Source: Alphaproteobacteria bacterium WMHbin7 (GTDB taxonomy: Bacteria > Pseudomonadota > Alphaproteobacteria > Rhodospirillales > WMHbin7). From it: a stretch of DNA of 64,000 nt. The notes beneath the pieces were generated by a model, which had not been told where the DNA came from, did no database searches, and saw only the letters and a list, made by a program, of their open reading frames with translations. The stretch lies in assembly GCA_002753155.1 (NCBI GenBank), contig PDZW01000004.1, forward strand, positions 1 to 64,000, written 5' to 3'. A program made the translations under genes and the position numbers. Below are positions 55,799-64,000 of this stretch, piece after piece (within the stretch, counting starts at the first letter, position 1; every line of letters begins with the position of its first letter).

Positions 55799-57930
55799 CG
55801 CGAAGCAGGCCGTTAAAATCCGGAAGCCCCTATCCCCTTGGCGCCAGTTGGAGCGGCAAGGGCGTCAACTTCGCCCTTTTCTCGGCCCATGCCGAAAAGG
55901 TCGAGCTGTGCCTGTTCGACCAGCATGGTCAGCACGAGATCGAACGCGTCGACTTGCCGGAATATACCGACGAGGTCTGGCATGTCCTGCTTCCCGATGT
56001 CCGTCCTGGCCAGTTGTACGGTTACCGCGTCCACGGCCCTTACGACCCGGCACACGGGCACCGTTTCAATCATCACAAGCTGCTGATCGACCCCTATGCC
56101 AAGGCCCTGGTGGGCAACATTAAGTGGAGTGATGCGCATTACGGATTCAAGCAGGGAAGCCCCCTGGCCGACCTCTCCTTCGACAAGCGCGACAACGCCC
56201 GCCACATGCCCAAATGCCAGGTTGTCGATACGGCCTTCACCTGGGGATCGGACCGGCCAGCCGCCATCCCCTTCTCGCACTCGGTTTTTTACGAATTGCA
56301 CGTCAAGGGTTTCACCAAGCGTCACCCGCAGGTTCCGGGACGGATGAAGGGAACCTTTCTCGGTCTTGGCCATCCATCCGTGATCGAATATCTGACCCAT
56401 CTGGGCGTCACGGCCATCGAGCTTCTGCCCATTCACGCCGCCGTCGATGAGCATCTTCTGGTCAGCCGGGGGCTTTCGAATTATTGGGGCTACAACACCA
56501 TCGGCTTCTTCGCCCCCGATCAGCGCTTCATTTCCGACAACTCGCTGGGCGATTTCAAGAGCATGGTGCAGAATCTGCACGAGGCGGGCATCGAGGTCAT
56601 ACTGGACGTGGTCTACAACCACACCGCCGAAGGCAACCATATGGGGCCGACCTTCAGTTTCAAGGGCATCGACAACGCCTCTTATTACCGGCTGGTCCCC
56701 GGCGACGAGCGGCATTACGAGAATTATTCCGGCTGCGGCAACACGCTCAACCTGCGCCATCCGCGCGTGATGCAGATGGTGATGGACTCGCTTCGCTACT
56801 GGGTCGAAGAAATGCATGTCGACGGATTCCGCTTTGATCTGGCGGCCTCGCTAGCGCGTGAGCGCGCCGGATTCGATGGCGGATCGGGCTTTCTAGACGC
56901 CGTGCGCCAGGACCCCGTGCTTAGCCGCGTCAAACTGATCGCCGAACCCTGGGATCTGGGCGGCGACGGCTATCGGCTGGGAGGCTTCCCCCCCGGCTGG
57001 TCGGAATGGAACGGACGATTCCGCGATACCGTGCGCCAGTTCTGGCGCGGCGATGGCGGATTGATCGGCGACATGGCCTCACGCGTCACCGGCTCATCCG
57101 ATCTGTTCGAATGGGGCGGGCGACGCCCCTGGGCCAGTCTCAATTTTGTGACCGCGCATGACGGATTCACGCTCTCGGACATGACCTGCTTTGACCGCAA
57201 GCACAATGACGCCAACGGCGAGGAAAACCGCGACGGCACCGATGCCAACTATTCCTGGAACTGCGGCGTCGAGGGCCCCACGGCCAATTCCGCCATCCTG
57301 AAACTGCGCACCCAGCAGCGGCGCAATCTGATTGCCACCCTTTTGCTATCGCAAGGCGTTCCCATGCTCCTGGCTGGCGACGAAATGGGCAAAAGCCAAA
57401 AGGGCAACAACAACGCCTATTGCCAGGACAACGAGCTGACCTGGATCGACTGGTCGGATATCGACGAGGATATGCTGTCTTTCGTGCGCGCCCTTCTCGA
57501 TTTGCGCGCCCGCCATCCGGTTTTCCGTCGCCCCCGCTATTTCAAGGGTGCAAAAACCGGCAATCACGTCAAGGATATCCTGTGGCTGACGCCAGAGGGC
57601 AGCGAAATGACCCCGCAGGACTGGCAGGTCCCCTACGCCCGCTCGCTGGCCTTTCTGCTGAATGGCGAGGCCACCTTGCACGACGGCGGCGAAAGCCGTT
57701 CTTCCGGGCGCGACGATACCTTCATCATCATGATGAACGCCTATCATGACATGATTCCCTTCACGCTCCCGCCCCATGCCCTGGGTCTGGTCTGGGAGGT
57801 CGTCATCGACTCGTCGCTGCCCAGCGGACTTGGCCATGGGCAGTTCGTGGAAGCAGAAGAACAATACCCCCTGAAAGGCCGCTCCCTGGCCGTCCTAAAA
57901 CGCAAGTCGGCCAGCCGAGGTGCAGAATGA
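55795..57930 (+). CDS. glgX: Glycogen debranching enzyme
   Basis: [83 protein letters not shown]. Confidence 0.95.
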   Translation: MTRSRPLKSGSPYPLGASWSGKGVNFALFSAHAEKVELCLFDQHGQHEIERVDLPEYTDEVWHVLLPDVRPGQLYGYRVHGPYDPAHGHRFNHHKLLIDPYAKALVGNIKWSDAHYGFKQGSPLADLSFDKRDNARHMPKCQVVDTAFTWGSDRPAAIPFSHSVFYELHVKGFTKRHPQVPGRMKGTFLGLGHPSVIEYLTHLGVTAIELLPIHAAVDEHLLVSRGLSNYWGYNTIGFFAPDQRFISDNSLGDFKSMVQNLHEAGIEVILDVVYNHTAEGNHMGPTFSFKGIDNASYYRLVPGDERHYENYSGCGNTLNLRHPRVMQMVMDSLRYWVEEMHVDGFRFDLAASLARERAGFDGGSGFLDAVRQDPVLSRVKLIAEPWDLGGDGYRLGGFPPGWSEWNGRFRDTVRQFWRGDGGLIGDMASRVTGSSDLFEWGGRRPWASLNFVTAHDGFTLSDMTCFDRKHNDANGEENRDGTDANYSWNCGVEGPTANSAILKLRTQQRRNLIATLLLSQGVPMLLAGDEMGKSQKGNNNAYCQDNELTWIDWSDIDEDMLSFVRALLDLRARHPVFRRPRYFKGAKTGNHVKDILWLTPEGSEMTPQDWQVPYARSLAFLLNGEATLHDGGESRSSGRDDTFIIMMNAYHDMIPFTLPPHALGLVWEVVIDSSLPSGLGHGQFVEAEEQYPLKGRSLAVLKRKSASRGAE

Positions 57931-60137
57931 ACGATCTTTCCGATCTCGACCGGCTTTCCGCCCTGGCTGGAATCGAATCCGGCTGGTGGGACTTTTTCGG
58001 CCAGTGGCGCCACGTTCCCGATGAAACAAAGCGCCATTTCCTGAAATCCATGGGCCTGCCCGCCGATACGCCGGAAGCCGTTCGCTCCAGCCTGATGCGC
58101 CTTGAAGAAAGGCCCTGGCGCCGAGGCGCTCCGGCCACCCATATCGTGCGCCTGGGGCAGGATGCCCCGCCCATTCCGATCGCCTTTCCGGAAAGCACGC
58201 AGCATGGCCGCTGGCGCCTGCTTGAAGAATCGGGAAATATTCTGACCGGAGAGTTCAAGACATCCGACCTTCCTCAGACAGGTGAATGCTGGATCGACGG
58301 CAAGCGCCTGGTGATGCGCCTCCTGCCCTGTCCGGAGCCGCTTGAATTCGGCTATCACCGCCTCTCGGTCGAGTTGGGACGGGGCGAGGCCACCGAGACC
58401 TCGCTGATCGTCGCACCCACCATGGCCTATGTTCCCGACCCCTTGATGAATGGCGGACGAATCTGGGGAGTCTCTACGCAGCTTTACGGCCTTCGACGTT
58501 CGCAGGCCAGAGGCTACGGCATCGGCGATTTTTCTGCCCTGGGCGAGATGGTCGAGGCCGTGGCGCAACTGGGCGGCGGTCTGGTCGGGCTCAATCCCTT
58601 GCATGCGCGTTTTCATTGCCAGCCCGATCGCATCAGCCCCTACTCGCCCTCCTCGCGCCTGTTGCTCGATGCCATCTATATCGACCCCGAGGTCGAACCC
58701 GAATTCGCCCATGTCAAACCCATGGCCAAGGCCCTGGAAGATCGGCGCCTAGCCGCCGAGGCGGCGGAACTGGTGGATTATCCTGAAGCGGCTTTGCTGA
58801 AATTCACGCTTCTGGAAGCGATGTACGCCTATTTCCGCGAACATCATCTGGGGGCGCATCACACGTCCCGCTCGAAAGCCTTTCATGCCTTCGTCAAGGA
58901 GCAGGGAGCGGCTTTGGAAAACTTTGCCCGCTTCCAGGCCTTGCAAGAGCATTTCCAGAAACAGGCGGACGAGATGGCCTGGTGGCGCCGCTGGCCGGAG
59001 AGCTTCCGTAGCCCGGACTCGCCTGACGTTGCGCACTTCGCCATGGAAAATGCCGAGCGCATTCAATTCTTCCAGTATCTCGAATTCCTGGCCGACGGGC
59101 AGCTTGGCAGGGCTGCGGCCAAGGCGCGCCAAACCGGCATGGTCGTAGGGCTTTACCGCGATCTTGGCGTCGGCATTCCGGGCGATAGCGGCGAGGCCTG
59201 GTCGCTGCAGAATGCGCTGGCCCTGGGCATCGGCGTCGGCGCCCCCCCCGATCCTTTGAATCTGAAAGGCCAGGATTGGGGACTCTCACCTTTCAATCCG
59301 CTGGCTCTCGACGAACTGGGCTATGCGCCCTTCGCCAGCGTTCTGCGCGCCAATATGCGCCATGCCGGGGCCATGCGCCTTGATCATGCCATGTCTTTGA
59401 TCCGCCTCTATTGGGTGCCCGAGGGCAACGAAGCCGATCAGGGTGCCTATGTGCGCATGCCCGCCGACGCCTTGTTCGCTGTGCTGGCGCTGGAAAGCCA
59501 GCGCGCCCACTGCCTGGTCATCGGCGAGGATCTGGGAACCGTGCCCGATGGTTTCCGGGAACGCATGAAGGCGGAGGGCCTGTTCGCCTATCGCCTGCTG
59601 CCCTTCGAGCGGCGCCATGACGGCCAGTTCAAGCGTCCCTGGGAAATCGACAGCCAGGCGCTGACCACGCCCGGAACGCATGATCTGGCTCCCCTGATCG
59701 GATGGTGGAATGGCCGCGATCTCGATTGGCGCGAACGTCTCAATCTCTATCCGCGCCCGGAAGTCGCGGGTCATGAACGCCATGCCAGAAGCGAGGATCG
59801 GCACCGCCTGATCGGAGCCCTGGTCGAACGGGGCGAACTCGACCCCTTGTTTCCCGCCGACGGGACACTGACGCCAAGCCAGGCCGGACGCTTGTCCTTA
59901 AGCGTTCACCGCTATCTGAATGATGCCCCGACGCAGATCATGATGGCCCAGGTCGAAGACCTGATCTTGCAAGAAGAGCCGATGAACCTGCCGGGAACGG
60001 TGGCCGAGCATCCCAACTGGCGCAGGCGCTATGCGCGCAGCATCGACGACTGGAGCATGGATGGACTGGTGCAAACCATCGCCCGCCATCTCAGCCATGA
60101 CCGCCCATCCGTTTTCCCGGGAAAAAACGATGACTGA
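57927..60137 (+). CDS. malQ: 4-alpha-glucanotransferase
   Basis: MRLDHAMSLIRLYWVPEG, VIGEDLGTVPDGFRERM, TPGTHDLAPLIGWWNGRD. Confidence 0.92.
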   Translation: MNDLSDLDRLSALAGIESGWWDFFGQWRHVPDETKRHFLKSMGLPADTPEAVRSSLMRLEERPWRRGAPATHIVRLGQDAPPIPIAFPESTQHGRWRLLEESGNILTGEFKTSDLPQTGECWIDGKRLVMRLLPCPEPLEFGYHRLSVELGRGEATETSLIVAPTMAYVPDPLMNGGRIWGVSTQLYGLRRSQARGYGIGDFSALGEMVEAVAQLGGGLVGLNPLHARFHCQPDRISPYSPSSRLLLDAIYIDPEVEPEFAHVKPMAKALEDRRLAAEAAELVDYPEAALLKFTLLEAMYAYFREHHLGAHHTSRSKAFHAFVKEQGAALENFARFQALQEHFQKQADEMAWWRRWPESFRSPDSPDVAHFAMENAERIQFFQYLEFLADGQLGRAAAKARQTGMVVGLYRDLGVGIPGDSGEAWSLQNALALGIGVGAPPDPLNLKGQDWGLSPFNPLALDELGYAPFASVLRANMRHAGAMRLDHAMSLIRLYWVPEGNEADQGAYVRMPADALFAVLALESQRAHCLVIGEDLGTVPDGFRERMKAEGLFAYRLLPFERRHDGQFKRPWEIDSQALTTPGTHDLAPLIGWWNGRDLDWRERLNLYPRPEVAGHERHARSEDRHRLIGALVERGELDPLFPADGTLTPSQAGRLSLSVHRYLNDAPTQIMMAQVEDLILQEEPMNLPGTVAEHPNWRRRYARSIDDWSMDGLVQTIARHLSHDRPSVFPGKNDD

Positions 60138-61464
60138 TCCCAAGGATATTCTAAACGATCTCGTCTTGCGGGCGCTGAAATCCGGGGCTGATGCCGCCGA
60201 TGCCGTTTTGGTCGATCAGGCCTCGCTTTCCGTCTCTTTCCGCCTGGGCAAACTGGAACATCTGAACCGTTCGGAATCGGGCGATATCGGCTTGCGCGTT
60301 CTGATCGGAAAACGCCAGTCCCTGGTTTCCAGCGCTGATCGCTCGCCCCTGGCGTTGGGCGAACTGGTCGAACGCGCCGTCGCCATGGCCAAAACCGTTC
60401 CCGAAGATCCCTATTGCGGCTTGGCCGATGCCAGCCAACTGGCGACCAGCCTGCCCGATCTTGATCTTGTCGATGCGTTCGAACCCAGTGCCGAACGGTT
60501 GATCGAACGCGCCAAGGCCTGCGAGGACGCAGCCCGCGCCGTCAAGGGCGTCAGCAATTCCGAGGGGGCCGAGGCCGGTTGGGGCCGCACGCGCTTCGTC
60601 ATGGCGGGCTCCAACGGCTGGCTGAGGGAAAGTGCCGTGACTTCCTTCTCGCAATCGGCCTCGGTGGTGGCGGGTGAGGGAACCGCCATGGCCCGCGATT
60701 ATGACTGGGCGCAGACCGTGCATCACGAAGACCTGCCCGCACCGGAAATCACGGGGAGTGAAGCGGGAAAAAGGGCGGTTCGCCATCTGGGATCGCGCAA
60801 GATGCCGACCTCGAAGGTGCCAGTGGTCTTCGAAGCCCGCGTGGCGCGCAGCCTGCTGGGGCATTTCGCCGGCGCCATCAATGGTGCCGCCATCGCCCGC
60901 GGCACCAGTTTTCTTAAAGACAGCCTGAACAGCCAAATTTTTGCCAGAGGCATTCGCATCATCGACGATCCGCATCGTTTGCGCGGGCTGAAATCAAAGC
61001 CCTGCGATGGCGAGGGGCTGCCCAACCGGCGCATGAATTTTATCGAGGACGGCGTGCTGACCAGTTGGCTTCTCGATCTGCGCTCGGCCCGCCAACTGGG
61101 CCTGAAAAGCACTGGTCATGCGTCGCGCGGCACCTCCAGCCCGCCTTCGCCGTCACCCAGCAACCTGTATATCGAGGCGGGGGCCGTGACAGTGGCGGAA
61201 CTGATCGAGGATATCGAGCGGGGATTCTATGTCACCGAACTATTCGGCATGGGTGTGAATGGCATCACCGGCGATTACAGCCGAGGCGCTTCGGGCTATT
61301 GGATCGAAAAAGGCAAAATCACCTTCCCGGTCAATGAAATGACCGTGGCCGGAAACCTCAAGGACATGTTCCTCAACCTGACCCCGGCTTGCGATCTTGA
61401 CTTCAAGGCAGGTACCGACAGCCCCACCCTGCGCATCGATGGCCTGACCGTCGCGGGAGGATAA
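60130..61464 (+). CDS. TldD/PmbA family metalloprotease-like protein
   Basis: MTDPKDILNDLVLRALKSGADAADAVLVDQ...; GHASRGTSSPPSPSPSNLYIEAG; FYVTELFGMGVNGITGDYSRGASGYWIEKGK. Confidence 0.92.
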   Translation: MTDPKDILNDLVLRALKSGADAADAVLVDQASLSVSFRLGKLEHLNRSESGDIGLRVLIGKRQSLVSSADRSPLALGELVERAVAMAKTVPEDPYCGLADASQLATSLPDLDLVDAFEPSAERLIERAKACEDAARAVKGVSNSEGAEAGWGRTRFVMAGSNGWLRESAVTSFSQSASVVAGEGTAMARDYDWAQTVHHEDLPAPEITGSEAGKRAVRHLGSRKMPTSKVPVVFEARVARSLLGHFAGAINGAAIARGTSFLKDSLNSQIFARGIRIIDDPHRLRGLKSKPCDGEGLPNRRMNFIEDGVLTSWLLDLRSARQLGLKSTGHASRGTSSPPSPSPSNLYIEAGAVTVAELIEDIERGFYVTELFGMGVNGITGDYSRGASGYWIEKGKITFPVNEMTVAGNLKDMFLNLTPACDLDFKAGTDSPTLRIDGLTVAGG

Positions 61465-61466
61465 CC

Positions 61467-63011
61467 ATGAGCGAGGAAGCCCAAGCCTTCGCAGAAGTGA
61501 CGTCGGTCGGCCAGGCATCGCTGACGGCCAGTCTGACTGCTCCCGCACTGGCGCCGGGAATCGGCAGCTTGGTCCGCATCAGTGCCCGGGGTGCTGAAAC
61601 CTATGGCAGCATCGCCAGCTATGACGAAGGGGGAAGTGTTTCGATCATTCTTTCCGGCGAGGCCCTTTCGGGCGAGAAGCGCTTTCGGCGCGGCGTCTCG
61701 CTGCACCCCTTGCCAGGGGCTCCGGTTTATCCGGGAACGCATGACGACGCCCTGCTGGTTTACGGCGATGACCGGCCCGAATCCCTTCGCATCGGAACCG
61801 TCTTCAACGCGCCCGGCATAACCGCCCATGTTTCGACCGACAATCTGTTGGCCAAGCATTTCGCCGTTCTGGGCACCACGGGTTCGGGCAAATCCTGCAC
61901 CGTCGCCCTGCTTTTGCATCGCTTGCTTTCAGCCAATCCTCTGGCCCATATCGTGCTGCTCGATCTGCACAACGAATATGGCGGCGCCTTCAAGGACAGG
62001 GCGGAAATTATCGACACCTCGAACCTGCAACTGCCCTATTGGCTGCTGAACTTTGAAGAAAGCGTCGAGGTTCTGACCACGGGCGACAGTTCCGATCGCC
62101 AACAGCAGATGTCGATCCTGCGCGACTGTTTGCTGGCGGCCCGCAAGGGCTTCGCCAAGGACAATCCCGATGTTCAAGGCTACACGGTCGATACGCCCAG
62201 CCCCTACCGTATGAGCGAACTGGTGCGCCTGATCCGCGAGGCGGCGGGCAAGCTCGACAAGCCGGAAAGTGCCGCCCCGTTTCTGCGTCTGCTGGCAAGA
62301 ATCGATTCACTGACCACGGATCGGCGTTTCGGCTTCATGTTCTCAGGCCTGGTGGTACGCGATAATCTGGCCGATATCATGGGCCGTCTTTTTCGCATTC
62401 CGGTTCAGGGAAAGCCTTTGACCGTCATCGATCTGTCGGGCGTGCCCTCCGAAATCGTCGATGTGCTGGTCAGCGTCCTGGCCCGCACCGTTTTCGATTT
62501 CGGCCTGTGGAGTTCGCCCCAACGCTCAATTCCCCTGCTGCTGGTCTGCGAAGAGGCGCACCGCTATGTGCCCGCCAACCCTGAGGACGGCTTCATTCCT
62601 ACACGCCGCGCCCTGGGGCGCATCGCCAAGGAGGGCCGCAAATACGGCATCGCACTCGGCCTGATCACGCAACGCCCCTCGGAGCTTTCCGCCTCGATCC
62701 TGTCCCAGTGCGGCACCTTGTTCGTGCTGAAAATGAGCAACGAGCAAGACCAGCTTTTTGTGGCCCGCGCCCTGCCCGAGGGGGCCAGGGACCTCTTGAC
62801 CGCCTTGCCCACCCTAAGGCCCCAGGAAGCGGTGCTGGTGGGCGAAGGAGCCAGTGTGCCCATGCGCATCAAGTTCGACCATCTGCCCCCTGAAGAACGG
62901 CCGCATTCCGCCTCGGCCAAGTTCAGCGAGGCCTGGAACCAGGAAACCGGCGACCGCGCCTTCGTCGAACGCAGCGTCGATCGCTGGCGAAAGCAGGAAC
63001 GTGGGCTATAG
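61467..63011 (+). CDS. HerA-like ATPase (HAS barrel + DUF87)
   Basis: FAVLGTTGSGKSCTVALLLHRLL, VLLDLHNEYGGAF, LLLVCEEAHRYVP, LITQRPSELSASILSQCGTLFVLKM. Confidence 0.88.
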   Translation: MSEEAQAFAEVTSVGQASLTASLTAPALAPGIGSLVRISARGAETYGSIASYDEGGSVSIILSGEALSGEKRFRRGVSLHPLPGAPVYPGTHDDALLVYGDDRPESLRIGTVFNAPGITAHVSTDNLLAKHFAVLGTTGSGKSCTVALLLHRLLSANPLAHIVLLDLHNEYGGAFKDRAEIIDTSNLQLPYWLLNFEESVEVLTTGDSSDRQQQMSILRDCLLAARKGFAKDNPDVQGYTVDTPSPYRMSELVRLIREAAGKLDKPESAAPFLRLLARIDSLTTDRRFGFMFSGLVVRDNLADIMGRLFRIPVQGKPLTVIDLSGVPSEIVDVLVSVLARTVFDFGLWSSPQRSIPLLLVCEEAHRYVPANPEDGFIPTRRALGRIAKEGRKYGIALGLITQRPSELSASILSQCGTLFVLKMSNEQDQLFVARALPEGARDLLTALPTLRPQEAVLVGEGASVPMRIKFDHLPPEERPHSASAKFSEAWNQETGDRAFVERSVDRWRKQERGL

Positions 63012-63287
63012 ACCTGCGATCAATTTGTCGTATTCGGCATGCGATCCAATCCAGAACCAGGTCAGAGTGTCTCCGTCATCCACGTTGGCTCGATAACCCA
63101 GCGCCCGCCAATGAATACCGACGCGGACCGAATAGGCGCCATGCCTCTCGCTCACGCACTTGAATTGCAGGCCCGGATAGTTTGGATTGGAGCGCCATAA
63201 GGCATAAGACCGCATGGCCTGGCGTTGGACATGCGGCGCAAGTTGATCAAAATGCTTCCAGAAGGACTTCGTTGTCCGCGAAATCAC
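63006..63287 (-). CDS. RelE/ParE-type toxin-like protein
   Basis: 93 aa; MISRTTKSFWKHFDQLAPHVQRQAMRSYALWRSNPNYPGLQFKCVSERHGAYSVRVGIHWRALGYR...WFWIGSHAEYDKLI. Confidence 0.78.
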   Translation of the reverse strand: MISRTTKSFWKHFDQLAPHVQRQAMRSYALWRSNPNYPGLQFKCVSERHGAYSVRVGIHWRALGYRANVDDGDTLTWFWIGSHAEYDKLIAGL

Positions 63288-63511
63288 GTTGCCGGGCGGT
63301 CCGAAGGATCAAAGGGCAGCACATCGCCTTGTGCCACCTCAGCTTTTGCACGGCGAACCAACTCGCCCAGTTGGTCCTGGGTCGACGCCAGCCGTGTGTC
63401 CCAATCACGCTCGGACTCGATCTCTTCCAGAACGAGGCTTGCGATGGCTTCCTGCTGTGACTCGGGCAGGCGCGAGGCGATTGCAAAGGCTTTCTCAAGA
63501 AGGGCGTTCAT
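63284..63511 (-). CDS. Putative antitoxin of the ParE/RelE-like pair
   Basis: MNALLEKAFAIASRLPESQQEAIASLVLEEIESERDWDTRLASTQDQLGELVRRAKAEVAQGDVLPFD; 4-nt overlap with toxin. Confidence 0.72.
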   Translation of the reverse strand: MNALLEKAFAIASRLPESQQEAIASLVLEEIESERDWDTRLASTQDQLGELVRRAKAEVAQGDVLPFDPSDRPAT

Positions 63512-63600
63512 GTCATACCAGACCAATTGTTAGAGAAGAACTATACCATTTCCACTCTCCTTGGACCATCCCCCCGATCAATCCCTCTTGCCAGAGCCCC

Positions 63601-64000
63601 TTACCCCAGCACATCGACCATCTCGTCCGCTACCGTGATGGTAACGGGAAGTGCGGCCAGAATATCGCCGTCAGCCTGAACCGGAGCTTCGCAAGGCCCT
63701 TCGATGACGATGTTTCTTCCCAGAAGGCTTAAGGCGTCGGGCAAGGTGTCAAGGCGCCCCATGACCAGGGCCGCAGCGTAACGCAGGACATTTTTGATGC
63801 CAGGGCGCTGCAACAGGCGCACCTCGAAACCTGGCTTTTCCAGGTCGGCCTTGGGGGCCGCCACGAAGGGGCCGCCATAGAGGGGGCCGTTGCATACCAC
63901 CGCCGTCACAGCATGATGCGCATGTCCGTCCACGCTGACCGTCAATGTGGGAAACGGATATTTGAAGGCGCCGCCGATGGTTTCGACCACATAGGCCAAG
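63601..64000 (-). CDS. Diacylglycerol kinase/lipid kinase family protein, C-terminal part (truncated by window edge)
   Basis: YPFPTLTVSVDGHAHHAVTAVVCNGPLYGGPFVAAPKADLEKPGFEVRLLQRPG...IEGPCEAPVQADGDILAALPVTITVAD. Confidence 0.8.
   Translation of the reverse strand, partial: LAYVVETIGGAFKYPFPTLTVSVDGHAHHAVTAVVCNGPLYGGPFVAAPKADLEKPGFEVRLLQRPGIKNVLRYAAALVMGRLDTLPDALSLLGRNIVIEGPCEAPVQADGDILAALPVTITVADEMVDVLG

Noticed and set aside
61467-63011. SIR2-HerA or DUF4297-HerA defence system
   Set aside because: No SIR2/DUF4297 gene adjacent; flanks are pmbA/tldD and a TA pair.

Overview
A 64 kb chromosomal window from a GC-rich alphaproteobacterium. Gene content looks Rhodospirillales-like (zapA/6S RNA/fau order, hemCD plus mitofilin, ubiTUV), but the taxon is inferred only. 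About 12-63 kb is mostly ordinary core and metabolic genome: a DUF4212/VC_2705-type sodium:solute symporter, CBS-DUF294, two hemerythrins, epmA, thiE, a MacB/Lol-like ABC exporter, tpx, zapA, 6S RNA, fau, rhomboid, OmpA, cyaY, hemCD/hemY, tsaD, a giant hybrid kinase with HD-GYP and a solute-binding protein, ubiTUV, a two-subunit haem-copper oxidase, a double cold-shock protein, glgB-glgX-malQ, pmbA/tldD and a HerA-like ATPase. The accessory part is the first ~11.6 kb. It holds a three-gene minus-strand operon: (i) a 2067-aa transglutaminase-like/DUF4011/SF1-helicase/Vsr-like/DUF3320 protein (Hhe-type defence architecture), (ii) a TGATG-coupled RloC/AAA_13-like ABC ATPase with a CPLC zinc-hook-like motif and an R-x3-E...H C-terminus, and (iii) a putative PD-(D/E)XK nuclease. 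It lies beside the 3' remnant of a P4-type tyrosine integrase and a decayed Fic gene, and is the best candidate for an undescribed multi-gene defence system. Other notable items are a ~315-bp highly structured MITE-like element with TA ends between two convergent genes, an AbiEii-type toxin/antitoxin pair, a ParE/RelE-like TA pair, a kinase/HD-GYP/orphan-SBP cassette, and a His/Met-rich oxidase subunit II. All calls come from reading the sequence and ORF translations; no database search was run.
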